Positions 19,267 through 29,427 are shown, numbered from the stretch's first letter. The stretch: 64,000 bases of DNA from Nitrosomonas sp. sh817 (GCF_030908545.1 NZ_CP133083.1:186001-250000), one strand, 5' to 3'. A program made the numbers and translations. Notes: generated from the letters alone by a model not told the origin.

Positions 19267-20526
19267 TTAAATTTTGAATTCACTCAGTTTTTTCGGCACT
19301 GCGACATTTTTCAGACGCACGTAATCCGGTAAACCATTTTTGTATGGCGGATAATCTTCGCCTTCGATCAGAGGCGCCAGGTATTCGCGGCAAGACTGGC
19401 TGATACCGAAACCATCTTCGCTAATATATTCTGCCGGCATCATTTTTTCGACATTTGCGACATTCGAGAGCTGTGCCATGCCAACCGACCATTTATAAGG
19501 CGCATTGGATTCCCGCACGATCGTCGGCATGACCGAATTATGTCCCGCGACAGCGTATTCGACGGCGGCCTTACCCATTGCATAGGCTTGATCGACATCG
19601 GTTTTGGACGCAATATGGCGCGCGGCGCGTTGCAGATAATCCGCGACACCCCAGTGATATTTCAATCCCAATCCATCCTTGACGATGTTGGCGACTACCG
19701 GTGCGACGCCGCCCAATTGCGCATGCCCGAACGCATCCCGCAATCCTTGATCCGACAGGAAGTTGCCATCCGCGCCTTTTACGCCTTCTGAAACGACTAC
19801 CGAACAATAACCGTATTCCTTGACATAGCGATCAACCTTCGCGAGGAATTTTTCTTTGTCGAATGTCACTTCCGGGAACAAGATCACGATCGGGATCTCG
19901 CAATCCGGGCTGGATGCCAAGCCGCCAGCCGCCGCAATCCACCCTGCGTGACGTCCCATGACTTCCAGAACAAACACCTTGGTGGAGGTTTTAGCCATGC
20001 TCGCCACATCGAAGCTTGCTTCGCGTGTAGAGACGGCAATGTACTTGGCGACTGAACCAAAACCGGGACAGCAATCGGTAATCGGCAAATCGTTATCAAC
20101 GGTCTTGGGTACATGAATTGCCTGCAAAGGGTAGCCCAATGTACTCGACAGTTGGGATACTTTCAGACAGGTGTCTGCGGAGTCACCGCCGCCGTTGTAG
20201 AAGAAATAACCGATATTGTGCGCCTTGAAAATTTCGATCAGGCGTTCATATTCCCGGCGGTTTTGCTCAAGGCTTTTGAGCTTGTAACGGCAAGAACCGA
20301 ATGCGCCGGACGGGGTATGGCGCAGCGCCGCGATCGCTGCCGCCGATTCTGCGCTGGTGTCGATCAGATCTTCGGTTAGCGCGCCGATGATGCCGTTGCG
20401 CCCTGCATAGACGGTACCGATTTTATCGGCATGCTGACGCGCGGTTTCCAGTACTCCTGCAGCCGATGCGTTAATTACCGCGGTAACGCCACCGGATTGT
20501 GCATAAAATGCATTTTTAGTTGCCAT
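19267..20526 (-). CDS. pfp: pyrophosphate-dependent 6-phosphofructokinase
   Basis: Interconverts fructose 6-phosphate + PPi and fructose 1,6-bisphosphate + Pi; reversible, so it serves glycolysis and gluconeogenesis. The 419-residue protein has the PFK phosphate loop (AQSGGVTAVINASAAG), GGGDSADT, and the catalytic stretch PKTVDNDLP. The Lys of PKTVDND, where ATP enzymes have Gly, and Asp in GGGD mark the PPi-dependent class. MGRHAGWIAAAGGL is the sugar-phosphate binding motif. The start is ATG 20526 with AGGAG upstream. It lies between hppA and adk, all on the minus strand. Related enzymes in methylotrophs also act on sedoheptulose phosphates, relevant to a Calvin-cycle organism, but that is inference here. 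Confidence 0.94.
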   Translation of the reverse strand: MATKNAFYAQSGGVTAVINASAAGVLETARQHADKIGTVYAGRNGIIGALTEDLIDTSAESAAAIAALRHTPSGAFGSCRYKLKSLEQNRREYERLIEIFKAHNIGYFFYNGGGDSADTCLKVSQLSSTLGYPLQAIHVPKTVDNDLPITDCCPGFGSVAKYIAVSTREASFDVASMAKTSTKVFVLEVMGRHAGWIAAAGGLASSPDCEIPIVILFPEVTFDKEKFLAKVDRYVKEYGYCSVVVSEGVKGADGNFLSDQGLRDAFGHAQLGGVAPVVANIVKDGLGLKYHWGVADYLQRAARHIASKTDVDQAYAMGKAAVEYAVAGHNSVMPTIVRESNAPYKWSVGMAQLSNVANVEKMMPAEYISEDGFGISQSCREYLAPLIEGEDYPPYKNGLPDYVRLKNVAVPKKLSEFKI

Positions 20527-20592
20527 AATTTTCTCCTGAACGGTCAAATCAAATCGTAAACTGCAAAAAAATTCTAAAAATTCGTACGGACA

Positions 20593-20628
20593 AAAACTCA
20601 GATTGCGATGATTCGCAATCTGAGTTTT
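20593..20628 (-). terminator. intrinsic terminator downstream of adk
   Basis: A perfect 16-bp inverted repeat (AAAACTCAGATTGCGA, loop of four, then its complement ending in TTTT) lies in the gap between pfp and adk, 38 bases after the adk stop. The short A/T runs on both sides make it an acceptable terminator for minus-strand transcripts. Confidence 0.8.
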
Positions 20629-20665
20629 AAATTGTTGGTATTAATGATAAATCAGTTAATTAAGC

Positions 20666-21373
<708 letters not shown>

Positions 21374-21543
21374 CTATCTGCCGCTGCATAAATCCGCGCA
21401 ATTATAGCGCACGCGCGATTGATTCTCGAGTTTTTTACTATGATATTCTTTTCCGCAATTATACAAAGATATAAAACAAGTTAGATAGACCGGATACGGT
21501 TATGCGATAATTTCCCGACTCTTCATATAGGATTCGATTCAGC

Positions 21544-22593
21544 ATGGACGATAACAGAAGCAAAGCGTTAGACGCGGCATTGGCGCAAATCGAGAAACAA
21601 TTCGGTAAAGGTTCCATCATGCGGCTCGGCGCGAATGATGTCGCCTACGATATACAAGTCGTTTCTACCGGTTCATTGGGATTGGATATCGCATTGGGCG
21701 TGGGCGGATTGCCGCGCGGGCGAATCATCGAAATCTACGGCCCGGAATCCTCCGGTAAAACCACGCTGACTTTGCAAGTCATCGCTGAGATGCAAAAAAT
21801 AGGCGGCACCGCCGCGTTTATCGACGCGGAGCATGCGCTGGATCCGCAATATGCGCAGAAAATCGGCGTCAATGTTCAGGAATTGCTGATTTCACAACCG
21901 GATAACGGTGAACAAGCTTTGGAGATCGCCGACATGCTCGTGCGTTCCGGTTCGGTCGATATCATCGTGATCGACTCGGTGGCCGCATTGACGCCGCGCG
22001 CCGAAATCGAAGGCGACATGGGCGACCCGCAAATGGGCCTGCAAGCGCGGCTGATGTCGCAAGCATTGCGCAAATTGACTGCCAATATCAAGCGCAGCAA
22101 TACCATGGTGATATTCATCAACCAGATCCGCATGAAAATCGGCGTGATGTTCGGCAACCCCGAAACCACGACCGGCGGTAACGCGTTGAAATTCTATGCT
22201 TCCGTGCGTCTGGATATCCGCCGCACCGGTTCGATCAAGGACGGCGAAGAAACCATCGGCAATGAAACCCGCGTCAAAGTGGTTAAAAACAAAGTCGCGC
22301 CGCCGTTCAAGCAAGCCGATTTCGATATTTTGTACGGCGAAGGCATTTCGCGCGAAAGTGAGATCATCGAATTGGGTGTGCAGCATAAACTGATCGATAA
22401 ATCCGGCGCCTGGTACGCGTACAAAGGCGAAAAAATCGGGCAAGGCAAGGACAATGTGCGGACGTATCTGAAAGAGCATAAGGAAATGGCGCAAGAGATC
22501 GAGCAAAAAATCCGCGCGATCGTCGGTATTGCCGATCAAGCCAAGCCGGTCAAGGAAAAAAACGTTAAAGATAAAAGTGACAAAGAAAATTAA
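21544..22593 (+). CDS. recA: recombinase RecA
   Basis: DNA strand-exchange protein and LexA co-protease of 349 residues. Walker [10 protein letters not shown], the conserved [10 protein letters not shown] and [20 protein letters not shown], the L2 loop region ([35 protein letters not shown]) and a Lys/Asp-rich C-terminal tail are all present. The first gene of a tight plus-strand series recA-recX-OB protein-alaS, with only 5 bases to recX. I looked for a LexA box in the upstream 220 bases and saw no convincing match. It is divergent from adk. Confidence 0.98.
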   Translation: MDDNRSKALDAALAQIEKQFGKGSIMRLGANDVAYDIQVVSTGSLGLDIALGVGGLPRGRIIEIYGPESSGKTTLTLQVIAEMQKIGGTAAFIDAEHALDPQYAQKIGVNVQELLISQPDNGEQALEIADMLVRSGSVDIIVIDSVAALTPRAEIEGDMGDPQMGLQARLMSQALRKLTANIKRSNTMVIFINQIRMKIGVMFGNPETTTGGNALKFYASVRLDIRRTGSIKDGEETIGNETRVKVVKNKVAPPFKQADFDILYGEGISRESEIIELGVQHKLIDKSGAWYAYKGEKIGQGKDNVRTYLKEHKEMAQEIEQKIRAIVGIADQAKPVKEKNVKDKSDKEN

Positions 22594-22598
22594 TCTCA

Positions 22599-23057
22599 AT
22601 GGACGGCCGTTCTCCGATTGAACTCCGCGCGCTTCGCTATCTGGCCAAGCGCGAGTATTCACGCCGGGAACTGGCGCAAAAGCTGTCGGCCGGCCGGGAT
22701 GCTCGCGAACCCGCAGAACTGGCGGCGGTGCTGGATCAACTGGAGCAGCAAGGATACTTGAGCGAAGCGCGCATGGCCGAGCAAGTCGCGCGAACGCGGC
22801 GTTCCCGGTTCGGCAGTCAGCGCATCGTGCACGAACTCAAGTCCAAAGGTGTGGCCGACGGCTTGATTCATACCGTTTTGCCCAGCCTTAAAGAAACCGA
22901 ACTGGAAACGGCGCTGCAAGTTTGGCGCAAAAAATTCGATCATCCGCCCGCCACCCGTGAAGAACGCGCTAAACAAATACGATTCATGATGAATAGAGGT
23001 TTCTCGATGGAGACAATTCAACAAGTACTGACCCAAGCGAGCGAGGAGAATCCATGA
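22599..23057 (+). CDS. recX: regulatory protein RecX
   Basis: Inhibitor/modulator of RecA filaments. The 152-residue protein starts LRALRYLAKREYSRRELAQKL, the family hallmark, and contains the helical repeats ending FMMNRGFSMETIQQVL. It follows recA by 5 bases and its 3' end overlaps the next start by 4 bases (ATGA), so translation is coupled. Confidence 0.95.
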   Translation: MDGRSPIELRALRYLAKREYSRRELAQKLSAGRDAREPAELAAVLDQLEQQGYLSEARMAEQVARTRRSRFGSQRIVHELKSKGVADGLIHTVLPSLKETELETALQVWRKKFDHPPATREERAKQIRFMMNRGFSMETIQQVLTQASEENP

Positions 23058-23419
23058 GGTTCCGTTTTGTACTTATCCTGCTGATGCTGATATGCACAAT
23101 GACCGGCATGCCGGTCAGTGCCGATACGGTAACCCCGATCAACGCGATCATTTCCGCGCCGGTCAATTATGACGGCAAGGAAGTCACATTGCGCGGCATT
23201 CCCAAAAGTCCAACACGCTTGCCGCTGATCAACTTCAAAGCTTATGTGCTGGAAGACAGCAGCGGCGAGATTACGGTATTGACCGAGGCCGATCTGCCCA
23301 ACATGAACGAAGAAATCACCATCCGCGCGGTCGTTAAAAGCCTGGCCATCGTCAAAGGCGAAGCGGTTGGCTTGACCGTTACCGAACTTGAACGATACGA
23401 ACAGATACAAAAATTATGA
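23054..23419 (+). CDS. small exported OB-fold-like protein
   Basis: A 121-residue protein with a signal peptide ([19 protein letters not shown]) and a mature part of about 95 residues whose strand pattern ([16 protein letters not shown], then [33 protein letters not shown]) resembles a small OB-fold domain of the periplasmic nucleic-acid-binding-like class. Function unknown. It overlaps recX and alaS by 4 bases each, so it is translated with DNA-repair and tRNA-charging genes, which probably reflects operon architecture only. Confidence 0.75.
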   Translation: MRFRFVLILLMLICTMTGMPVSADTVTPINAIISAPVNYDGKEVTLRGIPKSPTRLPLINFKAYVLEDSSGEITVLTEADLPNMNEEITIRAVVKSLAIVKGEAVGLTVTELERYEQIQKL

Positions 23420-26013
23420 AAAGCAGCGAAATACGACAAAAATTTCTGGAATTTTTTGAATCGCACGGCCATACCATCGTAGCCTCCAGCCCGCTCGTGC
23501 CCGGCAACGACCCGACCTTATTATTCACCAACGCCGGCATGGTGCAATTCAAGGACGTGTTCCTCGGTCAGGACAAACGCCCTTACGTGCGCGCCGCCAG
23601 TTCGCAGCGTTGCGTTCGCGCCGGCGGCAAACACAACGACCTGGAAAACGTCGGTTACACCGCACGGCATCATACTTTCTTTGAAATGCTGGGAAATTTC
23701 AGTTTCGGCGATTATTTCAAGCGCAACGCCATTTTGTTTGCCTGGGATTTTCTAACCGGCACGCTCAATATTCCGCGTGAGAAATTATGGGTGACGGTTT
23801 ACGCGGAAGACGACGAAGCCGCGGATATTTGGCTGAATGAAGTCGGTGTCGAACCGGCGCGCGTGGTGCGCATCGCGACCATGGATAATTTTTGGCAGAT
23901 GGGCGATACCGGCCCGTGCGGCCCCTGTTCCGAGATTTTCTACGACCACGGTCCGGATGTGGCAGGCGGTCCGCCCGGTTCTCCTGACGCCGATGGTGAC
24001 CGTTACATCGAAATCTGGAACCTGGTATTCATGCAATACAACCGCGATAGCGACGGCGTACTGCATCCGCTGCCGAAACCATCGGTCGATACCGGCATGG
24101 GGCTGGAGCGTATTTCCGCGGTGATGCAGCATGTGCACAGCAATTACGACATCGACTTGTTCCAAAGCCTGATCAAAGCAGCGGCGCGTGCGACCGGCAC
24201 CAGCAATCTCGCCGACAATTCGCTCAAAGTAATCGCCGATCATATCCGCGCCTGTTCGTTCCTGATCACCGATGGTGTTATTCCCGGCAGCGAAGGCCGC
24301 GGTTACGTGCTGCGCCGTATCATCCGCCGCGCGATCCGTCACGGCTATAAGCTCGGACAGAAGCAGCCATTCTTTCATCAACTGGTGGAAGATTTGAGCC
24401 AAGTGATGGGGCAAGCGTATCCGGAACTGACCGCCGCTAAAGCGCGCGTCGCCGCGGTGTTGCTGCAAGAAGAAGAGCGCTTCGCCGAAACGCTGGAAAA
24501 CGGTATGCAAATTCTGGAAAACGCGCTCAGCCAGAAAATCAAAGTACTCGACGGTGAAACTGCATTCCGGCTGTACGATACGTTCGGCTTCCCGATTGAT
24601 TTAACCGCCGACATTGCCCGCGAGCGTGGCATCACCGTTGACCATGACGGGTTTGAACAAGCCATGGCGCGTCAACGCGAACAAGCACGCGCCGCGAACA
24701 AATTCGCGATGCAGGAAGGGCTCGACTACAAAGGCAGCCAAACCACGTTCTACGGTTACGATACGTTGCAGCACGAAGGGCAGGTATTGGCGATCTACAA
24801 ACAAGGCAGCGCGGTCGATTTCGTCGAAGCCGGTGACGAAGCCGTGGTGGTGCTCGATCAAACGCCGTTCTATGCCGAATCCGGCGGTCAGGTTGGCGAT
24901 TGTGGCGAATTGCTCGCCGCCAACGGCACCTTTGAAGTCACCGACACGCAAAAAATCCAGGCCGGGGTATTCGGACACAAGGGACTATTGCGCAGCGGCC
25001 GCTTGGTCATAAGGGACAGCGTGCAAGCCCGGGTCAATCCGCAAACCCGCATCAGCACCGCCAACAACCACTCCGCGACGCACCTGCTGCACGCGGCGTT
25101 ACGCAAAGTACTCGGTACGCATGTCACGCAAAAAGGCTCGCTGGTCGATCCCAACCGGCTGCGCTTCGATTTCTCGCACAACGCGCCGATGAGCACCGAT
25201 GAAATCCGTGAAACCGAACGTCTGGTCAACGAACAAATCCGCAACAATTGGGTGGTGGAGGCGGCCTCGATGAAATACGATGACGCGATCAAGCGCGGCG
25301 CAATGGCATTGTTCGGCGAAAAATACACGGACGTGGTGCGCGTCATCGGCATGGGCGAATTCTCCACCGAATTATGCGGCGGCACGCACGTACCGCAAGT
25401 CGGGCAAATAGGCTTGTTCAAAATCGTTGCCGAATCCGGCGTCGCCGCCGGTATCCGCCGCGTCGAAGCAGTGACCGGAAAAGGCGCCATCGATTACGTG
25501 CAGCAACGCGAAGCGCAACTACTCGAAATCGCGCACACGCTCAAAGCCAACCCGCAGGAAGTCACGCAAAAAATCGCCCAGATCATCGATAACGTGCGGC
25601 AAACCGAAAAAGAACTGGCGCGTCTGAAAACCAAAATGGCCAGTTCGCAAGGCGCCGACCTCGCGTCGCAAGCGCAGGATGTCAACGGCGTTAAAGTACT
25701 CGCAGCCAACCTGGAAAACGCCGACGCCAAAACCCTGCGCGAAACGCTCGATCAACTGAAAGACACACTTAAATCCTGCGCGATTGTGCTCAGCACGGTA
25801 GCTGACGGCAAAGTCACGTTGATCGCCGGGGTCAGCGCCGACCTCACTGGCAAAGTTAAAGCCGGGGAATTGGTCAACTTCGTCGCGCAACAAGTCGGCG
25901 GCAAAGGCGGCGGACGGCCGGATATGGCGCAGGCGGGGGGTACACAACCGGAGCAATTGACTGATGCGCTTCAAGGTGTAAAAGGGTGGGTTGAAACGAA
26001 AGTCGTGCAGTAA
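23416..26013 (+). CDS. alaS: alanyl-tRNA synthetase
   Basis: Charges tRNA-Ala. The 865-residue protein has the class II core near the N-terminus ([25 protein letters not shown] uses the typical pattern; [15 protein letters not shown]), tRNA-recognition helices, the editing domain with [12 protein letters not shown] (HxxxH zinc site) and CGGTHV, and the C-terminal DHHA1/C-Ala part ending [15 protein letters not shown]. Full length and intact. The start overlaps the upstream small protein by 4 bases. A divergent copy of its last 50 or so codons lies at 26580-26732 beyond a toxin-antitoxin pair. Confidence 0.97.
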   Translation: MKSSEIRQKFLEFFESHGHTIVASSPLVPGNDPTLLFTNAGMVQFKDVFLGQDKRPYVRAASSQRCVRAGGKHNDLENVGYTARHHTFFEMLGNFSFGDYFKRNAILFAWDFLTGTLNIPREKLWVTVYAEDDEAADIWLNEVGVEPARVVRIATMDNFWQMGDTGPCGPCSEIFYDHGPDVAGGPPGSPDADGDRYIEIWNLVFMQYNRDSDGVLHPLPKPSVDTGMGLERISAVMQHVHSNYDIDLFQSLIKAAARATGTSNLADNSLKVIADHIRACSFLITDGVIPGSEGRGYVLRRIIRRAIRHGYKLGQKQPFFHQLVEDLSQVMGQAYPELTAAKARVAAVLLQEEERFAETLENGMQILENALSQKIKVLDGETAFRLYDTFGFPIDLTADIARERGITVDHDGFEQAMARQREQARAANKFAMQEGLDYKGSQTTFYGYDTLQHEGQVLAIYKQGSAVDFVEAGDEAVVVLDQTPFYAESGGQVGDCGELLAANGTFEVTDTQKIQAGVFGHKGLLRSGRLVIRDSVQARVNPQTRISTANNHSATHLLHAALRKVLGTHVTQKGSLVDPNRLRFDFSHNAPMSTDEIRETERLVNEQIRNNWVVEAASMKYDDAIKRGAMALFGEKYTDVVRVIGMGEFSTELCGGTHVPQVGQIGLFKIVAESGVAAGIRRVEAVTGKGAIDYVQQREAQLLEIAHTLKANPQEVTQKIAQIIDNVRQTEKELARLKTKMASSQGADLASQAQDVNGVKVLAANLENADAKTLRETLDQLKDTLKSCAIVLSTVADGKVTLIAGVSADLTGKVKAGELVNFVAQQVGGKGGGRPDMAQAGGTQPEQLTDALQGVKGWVETKVVQ

Positions 26014-26099
26014 CCTCCGATTCATCGCAATAATCCCGGTTTAAGACCTGGTTCCGCATCGTAATCGTTGTGATAGTCAGCTAAATTTGGATAATTAAA

Positions 26100-26360
26100 A
26101 TGGGAAAGTATTCAAAACTCAGAATGAAAATTCTGACGGGCAGTGATGATGCCGACATCGCATTTTCCGAACTTTGCCAATTATTGATCCGATTAGGGTT
26201 CACTGAGCGAATAAAAGGAAGCCATCACATTTTTACTCGCCAAAACATTGAAGAAATTATTAATCTGCAACCGAAATACAGTAAAGCGAAGCCGTATCAA
26301 GTCAAACAGGTTAGAATTTTATTGACGAAATATCGCATGGGAGAATACGACATTGATTAA
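26100..26360 (+). CDS. HicA-like toxin
   Basis: An 86-residue protein with the HicA double-stranded-RNA-binding-like fold: a helix (ELCQLLIRLGFTERI), then the catalytic-His motif GSHHIFTR, and the end KAKPYQVKQVRILLTKY. HicA toxins are mRNA interferases. Together with the next gene it makes a toxin-antitoxin pair, toxin first. It lies 87 bases after alaS, within sequence bracketed by alaS and its 3' copy. Confidence 0.8.
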   Translation: MGKYSKLRMKILTGSDDADIAFSELCQLLIRLGFTERIKGSHHIFTRQNIEEIINLQPKYSKAKPYQVKQVRILLTKYRMGEYDID

Positions 26361-26562
26361 ATACGAATTAATCATTTACTGGAGCGAAGACGATCATGCT
26401 TTCATCGCCGAAGTTCCGGAATTACCCGGTTGCATGGCAGATGGGGAAACCTACGAACTAGCCGTTGCCAATGTAAAAACCGTCATCGAACAATGGATAG
26501 AAACCGCTCGCGAATTGGGCAGAGCGATCCCGGAGCCTAAAGGCAGGCTAATGTTCGCATGA
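26353..26562 (+). CDS. HicB-like antitoxin
   Basis: A 69-residue protein of the short HicB type: a strand-rich half ([32 protein letters not shown]) and a helix ([20 protein letters not shown]) followed by IPEPKGRL. This is the partial RNase H fold that binds HicA; no added DNA-binding domain is visible. The start appears to be TTG 26353, overlapping the toxin gene by 8 bases; no ATG is available. Its stop codon overlaps the ATG of the alaS-tail remnant. Confidence 0.8.
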   Translation: MIKYELIIYWSEDDHAFIAEVPELPGCMADGETYELAVANVKTVIEQWIETARELGRAIPEPKGRLMFA

Positions 26563-26732
26563 TGGGGCTGTTAAAACGACAAGTCAACATCGACGAACTG
26601 GTTAACTTCGTTGCCCAGCAATTCGGCGGCAAACGGCCGGATTTGGCGCAAGCGGGAGGAACCCAACCGGCGCGGTTGTCAGAGGCACTTGGGGGAGTGA
26701 AAGGGTGGATTGAGAGAAAATTCGCGACGTGA
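26559..26732 (+). pseudogene. duplicate 3' end of alaS (C-terminal fragment)
   Basis: The 57-codon frame reads, from about codon 9, as the AlaRS C-terminus: [20 protein letters not shown], then [23 protein letters not shown], against the intact copy's [20 protein letters not shown] and [26 protein letters not shown] similarity begins near 26580, continues to the stop codons and weakly beyond (both have GATTCAT shortly after the stop). Two Gly codons are missing and many synonymous sites differ, so it is not a fresh duplication. It is probably a relic of an insertion or recombination at the alaS 3' end. An ATG overlaps the hicB stop, so it may still be translated. Confidence 0.85.
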
Positions 26733-26859
26733 ACTTGATTCATTCACAACATTTTCGATTCGGGGTCTAGTCTTGAGCTACATTATTATTAAGTTCTTTG
26801 CCTTTTAGCATTACTTTTTTATTATTGATTCTGTTTTTTACAGAAAGTCAAATATGGAC

Positions 26860-26888
26860 TTGACATAGTCATTATAAGACACTAATAT
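26860..26888 (+). promoter_or_regulatory. consensus sigma-70-type promoter of the ParA-like gene
   Basis: TTGACA (26860-26865), a 17-base spacer and TAATAT (26883-26888) make a near-consensus promoter 34 bases ahead of the ParA-like start codon. It is embedded in a palindrome that could block it. Confidence 0.8.
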
Positions 26889-26904
26889 GTCTGAAAATGA
26901 CTAT
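26865..26904 (+). promoter_or_regulatory. 40-bp operator-like palindrome over the ParA-like promoter
   Basis: The left arm ATAGTCATTATAAGACA and the right half, whose reverse complement is ATAGTCATTTTCAGACA, match at 15 of 17 positions around a 6-base centre. It covers the spacer and -10 of the promoter. Dyad symmetry there strongly suggests a repressor binding site, perhaps for the ParA-like protein itself or an unlinked regulator. Confidence 0.75.
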
Positions 26905-26921
26905 TGCTAGAGGAAAAACTT

Positions 26922-27941
26922 ATGTTGAGTTATGTATTTTGGAATAACAAGGGTGGTACGGGAAAAACCAGCTTAGCATTTCAGACAATCTGTCGATATG
27001 CAGACAAAAATCCCGACAAACGGATACTTGCAATTGATGTATGTCCCCAAGCTAATCTATCCGAGCTGTTATTAGGTGGGCTAGACAACGATGGCAGTCG
27101 CACTTTACTAGAAAGACAAGGCTTAACACCTCGTTGCAGCATTGGTGGGTACTTTCAATTAAGACTTCCTGCTCCATTTACTTCGCCGACATTCTCAATC
27201 CGCGATTTTTTTACTAGACCTGTTGATTACAATAGAAATATTCCTGAGAATATAGACCTGCTTGCTGGGGATCCACTATTGGAGTTACAAGCTAATGCAA
27301 TAAATACCTTAGCTAATACCCAAATTCCTGGTACTGATACATGGATTGAAATTATTGATTGGCTTAAAGACGCACTTGATCAAGTAGAAGGTGAATATGA
27401 TGTAGTTTTCTTTGATGCTAATCCCAGTTTTTCTATTTATACACAAATCGCTATTTCTTCTGCAAACCGCCTCATAATCCCAGTTATGGCTGATGATTCT
27501 TCTCGAAGAGCAATTCAGAATGCATTCTCTCTAGTGTATGGACTGAAATTACCCTCAGATATCTATTCTAAGTATGCTTTTGCTACTAAATTGCATTCTG
27601 CAAATCGTTTGCTACCAAAAGTACATCTAGTAGCTAAAAATCGAATAACTCAATATATGGGATCTGCATCTGCGTATGCAGCAGTATTGCGATCCATTGA
27701 GCAAGATGTATCTAATTTAATTCACTCCAATCCTGATATTTTTACATTTCACAGTGTTGAAGAAGGAATAGTTGATATCCGTGATTTTCAAACTACTGGT
27801 GTCGTTGCTTTTGCTAGAGGATGCCCTTTTTACGCTCAACCCAGTGGAAAATTAACCGTTGGCTCTCAGCGTGTTCAAGTACAAGAGAGCTATAAACAAA
27901 ACTGTATCAACGCTGTTGATTCTATTGTTTGTAAGCTGTAA
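26922..27941 (+). CDS. orphan ParA/Soj-like ATPase
   Basis: A 339-residue ATPase with the deviant Walker A motif KGGTGKTS at about residues 9-16 (signature Lys at the front), LAIDVCPQANLSELLLG as A', and VVFFDANPSFSIYTQ as Walker B. This is the ParA/MinD family, but it has long insertions and a Cys in place of the usual Asp after the first strand (DVCPQ rather than DLDPQ). The start is ATG 26922 with GAGG upstream. No parB or centromere-like direct repeats are visible, so it is an orphan. The gene is clearly AT-rich relative to recA/alaS, a sign of transfer. Its last 20 bases overlap the convergent hicB copy. Confidence 0.82.
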   Translation: MLSYVFWNNKGGTGKTSLAFQTICRYADKNPDKRILAIDVCPQANLSELLLGGLDNDGSRTLLERQGLTPRCSIGGYFQLRLPAPFTSPTFSIRDFFTRPVDYNRNIPENIDLLAGDPLLELQANAINTLANTQIPGTDTWIEIIDWLKDALDQVEGEYDVVFFDANPSFSIYTQIAISSANRLIIPVMADDSSRRAIQNAFSLVYGLKLPSDIYSKYAFATKLHSANRLLPKVHLVAKNRITQYMGSASAYAAVLRSIEQDVSNLIHSNPDIFTFHSVEEGIVDIRDFQTTGVVAFARGCPFYAQPSGKLTVGSQRVQVQESYKQNCINAVDSIVCKL

Positions 27942-28158
27942 CCCGTAAGGCGGGAACCTCAATGTATTGAACGATGGTGGTTGGTTGCGGTATGGGTAAA
28001 CCATCTTCCATCATTCCTTCGATATGCAGCCCAATGGCTTCGCGAATATCCCGTTCCGTTTCTTCAATGGTCGATCCGGTTGCAATGCACCCCGGTAAAT
28101 TCGGAACATAAGCCGAATAGTTAATCCCTGCTTTTTCTACAACGATTGCATAACGCAT
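27922..28158 (-). CDS. HicB antitoxin, orphan copy
   Basis: 78 residues starting MRYAIVVEKAGINYSAYVPN, almost identical to the antitoxin at 29212 (identical blocks include IEGMMEDGLPIPQPT). It lacks the TGA found after EVPA in the other copy and reads on for 8 residues into the ParA-like gene end. Upstream only the last 11 codons of a hicA remain, so this antitoxin has no linked toxin and may act on the toxin at 29428. Confidence 0.82.
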   Translation of the reverse strand: MRYAIVVEKAGINYSAYVPNLPGCIATGSTIEETERDIREAIGLHIEGMMEDGLPIPQPTTIVQYIEVPALRVTAYKQ

Positions 28159-28161
28159 GAT

Positions 28162-28197
28162 CTATTCCTTGAGTTTTGATTGCTTTAGTATGCTGTT
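28162..28197 (-). pseudogene. hicA stub (last 11 codons)
   Basis: The minus strand reads NSILKQSKLKE-stop, against NSILKQAKLKE-stop at the end of the intact hicA at 29428. Similarity ends abruptly at 28198. The rest of the toxin gene is deleted. Confidence 0.85.
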
Positions 28198-28271
28198 ATT
28201 TCGCAAATTTTGCTGGCGATACGGTAGCATAGCGGCATTCCGATAATGCCAACCTCTGATGAAACAGCGTG

Positions 28272-28562
28272 ATGACTCGCCAGCAAGTTCTCGATACTTT
28301 ACGCACACTCAAGCCTCATTTGATCGAACGTTTCGGCGTAACACGCTTGGTTCTGTTCGGTTCTACCGCGCGCGATGAAGCGGGAGAAAATAGCGATATC
28401 GATATTGTGGTCGCTTTTGACGGACCGGCGACTTCAAAAAAATATTTCGGTGTGCAATTTTTGCTGGAAGATCAATTAGGGCGTCCGGTCAATTTGGTTA
28501 CTGAGAAAGCATTGCGCCCTGAATTAAAACCGTTTATTGAAAGAGAAGCGATTGATGTCTGA
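28272..28562 (+). CDS. MntA-type nucleotidyltransferase antitoxin
   Basis: About 96 residues with the minimal nucleotidyltransferase motif GSTARDEAGENSDIDIVV (GS and DxD) and the family ending FGVQFLLEDQLGRPVNLVTEKALRPELKPFIEREAIDV. MntA antitoxins modify the HepT toxin by adding AMP. The start is ATG 28272 (GTG 28269 possible). The next gene begins inside its last codons (28555) as a typical hepT, but that gene is truncated, so the antitoxin is left without its toxin. Confidence 0.88.
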   Translation: MTRQQVLDTLRTLKPHLIERFGVTRLVLFGSTARDEAGENSDIDIVVAFDGPATSKKYFGVQFLLEDQLGRPVNLVTEKALRPELKPFIEREAIDV

Positions 28563-28653
28563 ACGCGAATGGTGGTTTTATCGGGATGACAGGATTGGTT
28601 TATACGAAAAGACTGGCTGCAAAATAACAATCAAGAATACCAATGAAACTTGA
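28555..28653 (+). pseudogene. truncated hepT (HEPN toxin, first ~20 codons)
   Basis: A 32-codon frame that overlaps mntA by 8 bases and begins SEREWWFYRDDRIGLYEKTG. HepT toxins of this DUF86 branch begin SEREWRFY-DDMI-FAEK, so the first 20 or so residues match. The rest of the HEPN domain, including the RxxxxH RNase motif, is absent and the frame ends in unrelated sequence. The toxin is dead. Confidence 0.75.
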
Positions 28654-29098
28654 ACGGCTGATCACTATTGTCACCAATCTTGCCGTGGTAGCGGGCATGG
28701 TGCTGGTGGTATTGGAACTGCAACAAAACCGCGAGGCGATCCAGATTGCGCATCAGCTATCCCTCGCGGGATTAGTGAGTCAAGCGCATCTGGCGGTTGC
28801 ATCGGATCAAGAACTGGCGGACCTGGTCGCCCGGGCCAAGCGTAACGATACGCAGGATTTCAGTCCCGCGGATATTGAGCGCGTCAATCAATGGGCGCTG
28901 GCATTCCTTGAGCCGCGCATCAGTTCGTACCATCTCAGGAGCAACGAGTTCGTTGTGCTGGAAGATTGGTGCGATCTCATGCGCGATTTTACCGATCTCT
29001 ACCGGCACCCCTACTTTGGCGCCATCGTGAAGTCAGACCTCAGTTACGCCGATGCCGTCGTGGCGGATATCGAGAATCGCTGTACTGTGAATAAATAA
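28643..29098 (+). CDS. hypothetical protein with N-terminal membrane helix
   Basis: A 151-residue protein not recognised by name. One membrane helix lies at about residues 9-26 (VTNLAVVAGMVLVVLELQQ), followed by a helical domain with DFSPADIERVNQWALAFLEPR and a C-terminal VLEDWCDLMRDF. The pattern of a short anchor followed by an acidic helical domain is common among uncharacterised proteins. Its first bases overlap the hepT remnant. GC content is like the core genome, unlike the ParA-like gene. Confidence 0.65.
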   Translation: MKLERLITIVTNLAVVAGMVLVVLELQQNREAIQIAHQLSLAGLVSQAHLAVASDQELADLVARAKRNDTQDFSPADIERVNQWALAFLEPRISSYHLRSNEFVVLEDWCDLMRDFTDLYRHPYFGAIVKSDLSYADAVVADIENRCTVNK

Positions 29099-29211
29099 CC
29101 CATAAAGCGGAATAACCTAGCGGGCTTCCGCTCTGCAGTTGCTTTGGTAAAAAAAGAAGTAATTTCTTTGGGGTCACGTACGGTATCAAACTGATGCGTT
29201 GTGAAATCCAA

Positions 29212-29424
29212 TCATGCAGGAACTTCGATGTATTGAACGATGCTGGTTGGCTGTGGTATGGGTAAACCGTCTTCCATCATTCCTTCGATATGAAGTTCGA
29301 TAGCTTCGCGAATTTCCCGCTCCGTTTCTTCAATGGTCGATCCGGTTGCAACGCACCCCGGTAAATCCGGGACGTAAGCCGAATAGTTATTTCCTGCTTT
29401 TTCAACAACGATTGCATAACGCAT
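29212..29424 (-). CDS. hicB: HicB antitoxin
   Basis: 70 residues: MRYAIVVEKAGNNYSAYVPD, then LPGCVATGSTIEETEREIREAIELHIEGM, the HicB partial RNase H fold. It follows hicA by 3 bases, toxin first. A near-identical copy lies at 27922 on the same strand, 1.27 kb away. Confidence 0.9.
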   Translation of the reverse strand: MRYAIVVEKAGNNYSAYVPDLPGCVATGSTIEETEREIREAIELHIEGMMEDGLPIPQPTSIVQYIEVPA

Positions 29425-29427
29425 GAT

